DNA from: Oscillospiraceae bacterium | GTDB lineage: Bacteria; Bacillota; Clostridia; Saccharofermentanales; Saccharofermentanaceae | Assembly (NCBI GenBank): GCA_015069205.1 | Contig: SVIZ01000003.1 | Coordinates: 186,001-250,000 of the forward strand | Length of the DNA stretch: 64,000 nt | Direction of reading: 5' to 3' | In this document: positions 62,758 to 64,000 of the stretch, piece by piece | How positions within the stretch are numbered: position 1 is the first letter of the stretch | Layout of the letters: each line of letters begins with the position of its first letter | Notes under the pieces: generated by a model | What the model was told of the DNA's origin: nothing | The model's input: only the letters and a program-made list of their open reading frames with translations | The model's database searches: none | Program-made: the position numbers and the translations under genes

Positions 62758-63852
62758 TTAGTCGTAATAGATCCTTGCTTCAGTCTCTTTATCAAAAAGC
62801 AAGGTCTTATTTCTCTTGATATTGAATCTTACAGAATCTTTTGAAGTGAGCTTTAAATCTTCCGCGCTGATTATCGATCTGATGTTAATGCCTGTCATCT
62901 TAGGGTTCGTTGATACGATGCTCGTATCTCTTCCCATTACATCGACACCTGTCAGGCTGCAGTGCAAAGCACCCTCTTCATCAAGGATAAATCCTTCCGG
63001 CCTGATGCCGCACCAGACCGGTCCGTCCTTAACATTCACTTTGTCCATGACCATATCTTCGCCGATGTAAAGTTTCTTATCCTTTACCTCTGCCCCGAAT
63101 ACATTGATCGCCGGAGTACCCAAAAATTTAGCAACAAAAAGATTGACCGGATCGTCATAGACTTCCTGCGGAGCATCCATCTGCTGGAATATACCGTCCT
63201 TCATTACAACGATCATGTCAGAGATACTCATCGCTTCTTCCTGGTCATGGGTTACGAAGATGGTTGTAATGCCCGTCGCCTTCTGGATACGCCTTATCTC
63301 TTCTCTTGTCTGAAGTCTGAGTCTGGCATCAAGATTGGACAAAGGCTCATCCATCAAAAGCACCTTCGGCATCTTAACAAGTGCTCTTGCGATCGCAACT
63401 CTCTGCTGCTGGCCGCCGCTCATCTCACCGGGCTTTCTGTCCATCAGTCCTTCAATCTGTACGAGCTTTGCAGCTTCCAGAGCCTTCTGGTTGCGCTGCT
63501 CTTTTGTAAGCTTCTCTTCACCTTTCAGGTTCTCTAACGGGAACGTTATATTCTGTCTTACCGTGAGGTGCGGATATAATGCGTAGTTCTGGAAAACGAG
63601 CCCTACTCCGCGCTTTTCGGAAGGAACGTCAGTCACATCGTCTTCACCGAAAAAGATCTTGCCGGAAGTAGGCTTTTCGAGGCCGCAGATCATGTAAAGC
63701 ACAGTACTCTTACCGCAGCCGGAAGGTCCCAGAAGGCCAATAAGTTTGCCCTCAGGAATAGTGAAATCGAAATCATTGACGGCAACAACTTCGCTGCCCT
63801 TCTTGTCCCTGCTCGGAAAAATCTTCGTAAGGTGCTCAAGTCTTACTTCCAT
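62758..63852 (-). CDS. ABC transporter ATP-binding protein, UgpC/MsmX type
   Basis: The 364-residue ATPase has Walker A GPSGCGKS (about 42-49), Q-loop LVFQNYALYPHL, signature MSGGQQQRVA, Walker B VLLMDEPLSNLDA, the H-loop FVTHDQEEA, and a C-terminal TOBE-like domain (about 240-364). It energises the sugar-type importer. First gene of the operon, with GAGGTCG upstream. It is a dedicated ATPase next to its permeases rather than a shared MsmX elsewhere. Confidence 0.94.
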   Translation of the reverse strand: MEVRLEHLTKIFPSRDKKGSEVVAVNDFDFTIPEGKLIGLLGPSGCGKSTVLYMICGLEKPTSGKIFFGEDDVTDVPSEKRGVGLVFQNYALYPHLTVRQNITFPLENLKGEEKLTKEQRNQKALEAAKLVQIEGLMDRKPGEMSGGQQQRVAIARALVKMPKVLLMDEPLSNLDARLRLQTREEIRRIQKATGITTIFVTHDQEEAMSISDMIVVMKDGIFQQMDAPQEVYDDPVNLFVAKFLGTPAINVFGAEVKDKKLYIGEDMVMDKVNVKDGPVWCGIRPEGFILDEEGALHCSLTGVDVMGRDTSIVSTNPKMTGINIRSIISAEDLKLTSKDSVRFNIKRNKTLLFDKETEARIYYD

Positions 63853-63885
63853 AATCGACCTCGTAATAATGATTCGGTTTTCATG

Positions 63886-63891
63886 ATTATA
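63886..63891 (-). promoter_or_regulatory. -10 box of the ABC importer operon
   Basis: The complement reads TATAAT, 33 bases before the ATPase start. The -35 region (TAAGTG at 17-base spacing) is weak, so an activator may be needed. Confidence 0.5.
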
Positions 63892-63975
63892 CTACTTAAT
63901 CGGCGAAACACTTATGCTGCAACTGGTGTTTTCCTGCGCCGGCGGACTTCACCCGCGCGAAAACCAGATCATAAA

Positions 63976-64000
63976 AAGCCCGCTGGGACAATTCACGCGG
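63976..64000 (-). terminator. Possible terminator of an upstream gene, cut by the window edge
   Basis: The minus strand reads CCGCGTGAATTGTCCCAGCGGGCTTTTT; CCGC can pair with GCGG and a T run follows, but the left arm reaches the window end. The stretch 63900-63975 also has a GTTTTC/GAAAAC-ended GC-rich hairpin. Confidence 0.4.

Overview
The window looks like a chromosomal segment of a Gram-positive, low-to-mid GC Firmicute of the class Clostridia, probably a carbohydrate-fermenting gut or rumen anaerobe (an Oscillospiraceae/Saccharofermentans-like origin is my inference, not proven). Support: rho-rpmE-DUF1385 and ireB-ruvX-DUF1292 gene orders, a T-box leader before aspS, GGAGG-type ribosome-binding sites, many lipoprotein signal peptides, MtaB, DUF4364, YitT and SecG proteins, and several glycoside hydrolases. 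Nearly all sequence is protein coding; I found no rRNA, tRNA, IS element, prophage or CRISPR array.

Layout. 1-7.2 kb: housekeeping genes (DUF1385 protein cut by the window edge, rpmE, a rho with a long charged insertion, mreB-like, leuS). 7.4-11.3 kb: a zinc-ribbon membrane protein, two lipoproteins and an SPFH/zinc-ribbon protein. 11.3-15 kb: a GH29 fucosidase-like enzyme, GNAT acetyltransferase, NaChBac-type sodium channel and NAD(P)HX epimerase. 15-26.7 kb: a galactoside locus. On the minus strand a TetR regulator heads an operon with a GT-B-like protein, a GPH sugar transporter carrying a large extra external domain, a GH36 alpha-galactosidase and a GH2 beta-galactosidase; divergently, galK-galT. 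Two CGGAAACT...AGTTTCCG palindromes lie between the two arms and are the likely operators. Together these genes would import galactosides, release galactose and send it into the Leloir pathway (no galE in the window).

26.7-30.4 kb: a response regulator, a normal histidine kinase and a duplicated kinase whose phospho-accepting histidine is tyrosine. 30.4-38.2 kb: a 57-residue protein, a YitT protein, an aconitase-family hydratase with a four-site palindromic array upstream, two paralogous lipoproteins, pgi and a DUF4364 protein. 38.2-47.5 kb: a 1034-residue secreted or anchored protein (propeller-like, carbohydrate-binding-like and barrel-like parts), a CPBP protease, two DUF1292 proteins, ruvX, ireB, mtaB and T-box-controlled aspS. 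47.5-53.2 kb: lipoproteins, a small cysteine protein, RNase R with an RGG-like tail, an isolated PD-(D/E)XK nuclease-like gene between repeated AGGAAA-rich flanks, and secG. 53.2-64 kb: a Ca2+-type P-ATPase, an ABC exporter, and a complete sugar-type ABC importer operon (ATPase, two permeases, binding protein) plus a lipoprotein.

The best candidates for something undescribed are the nuclease gene with its paired flanks and 31-bp tandem repeat (51.5-52.8 kb), the histidine-less tandem kinase, the GPH transporter insertion with its neighbouring GT-B-like protein, and two families of intergenic palindromes (TACGGC elements at 31.7 and 44.1 kb; GTACG-N5-CGTAC sites at 34.2-34.4 kb).
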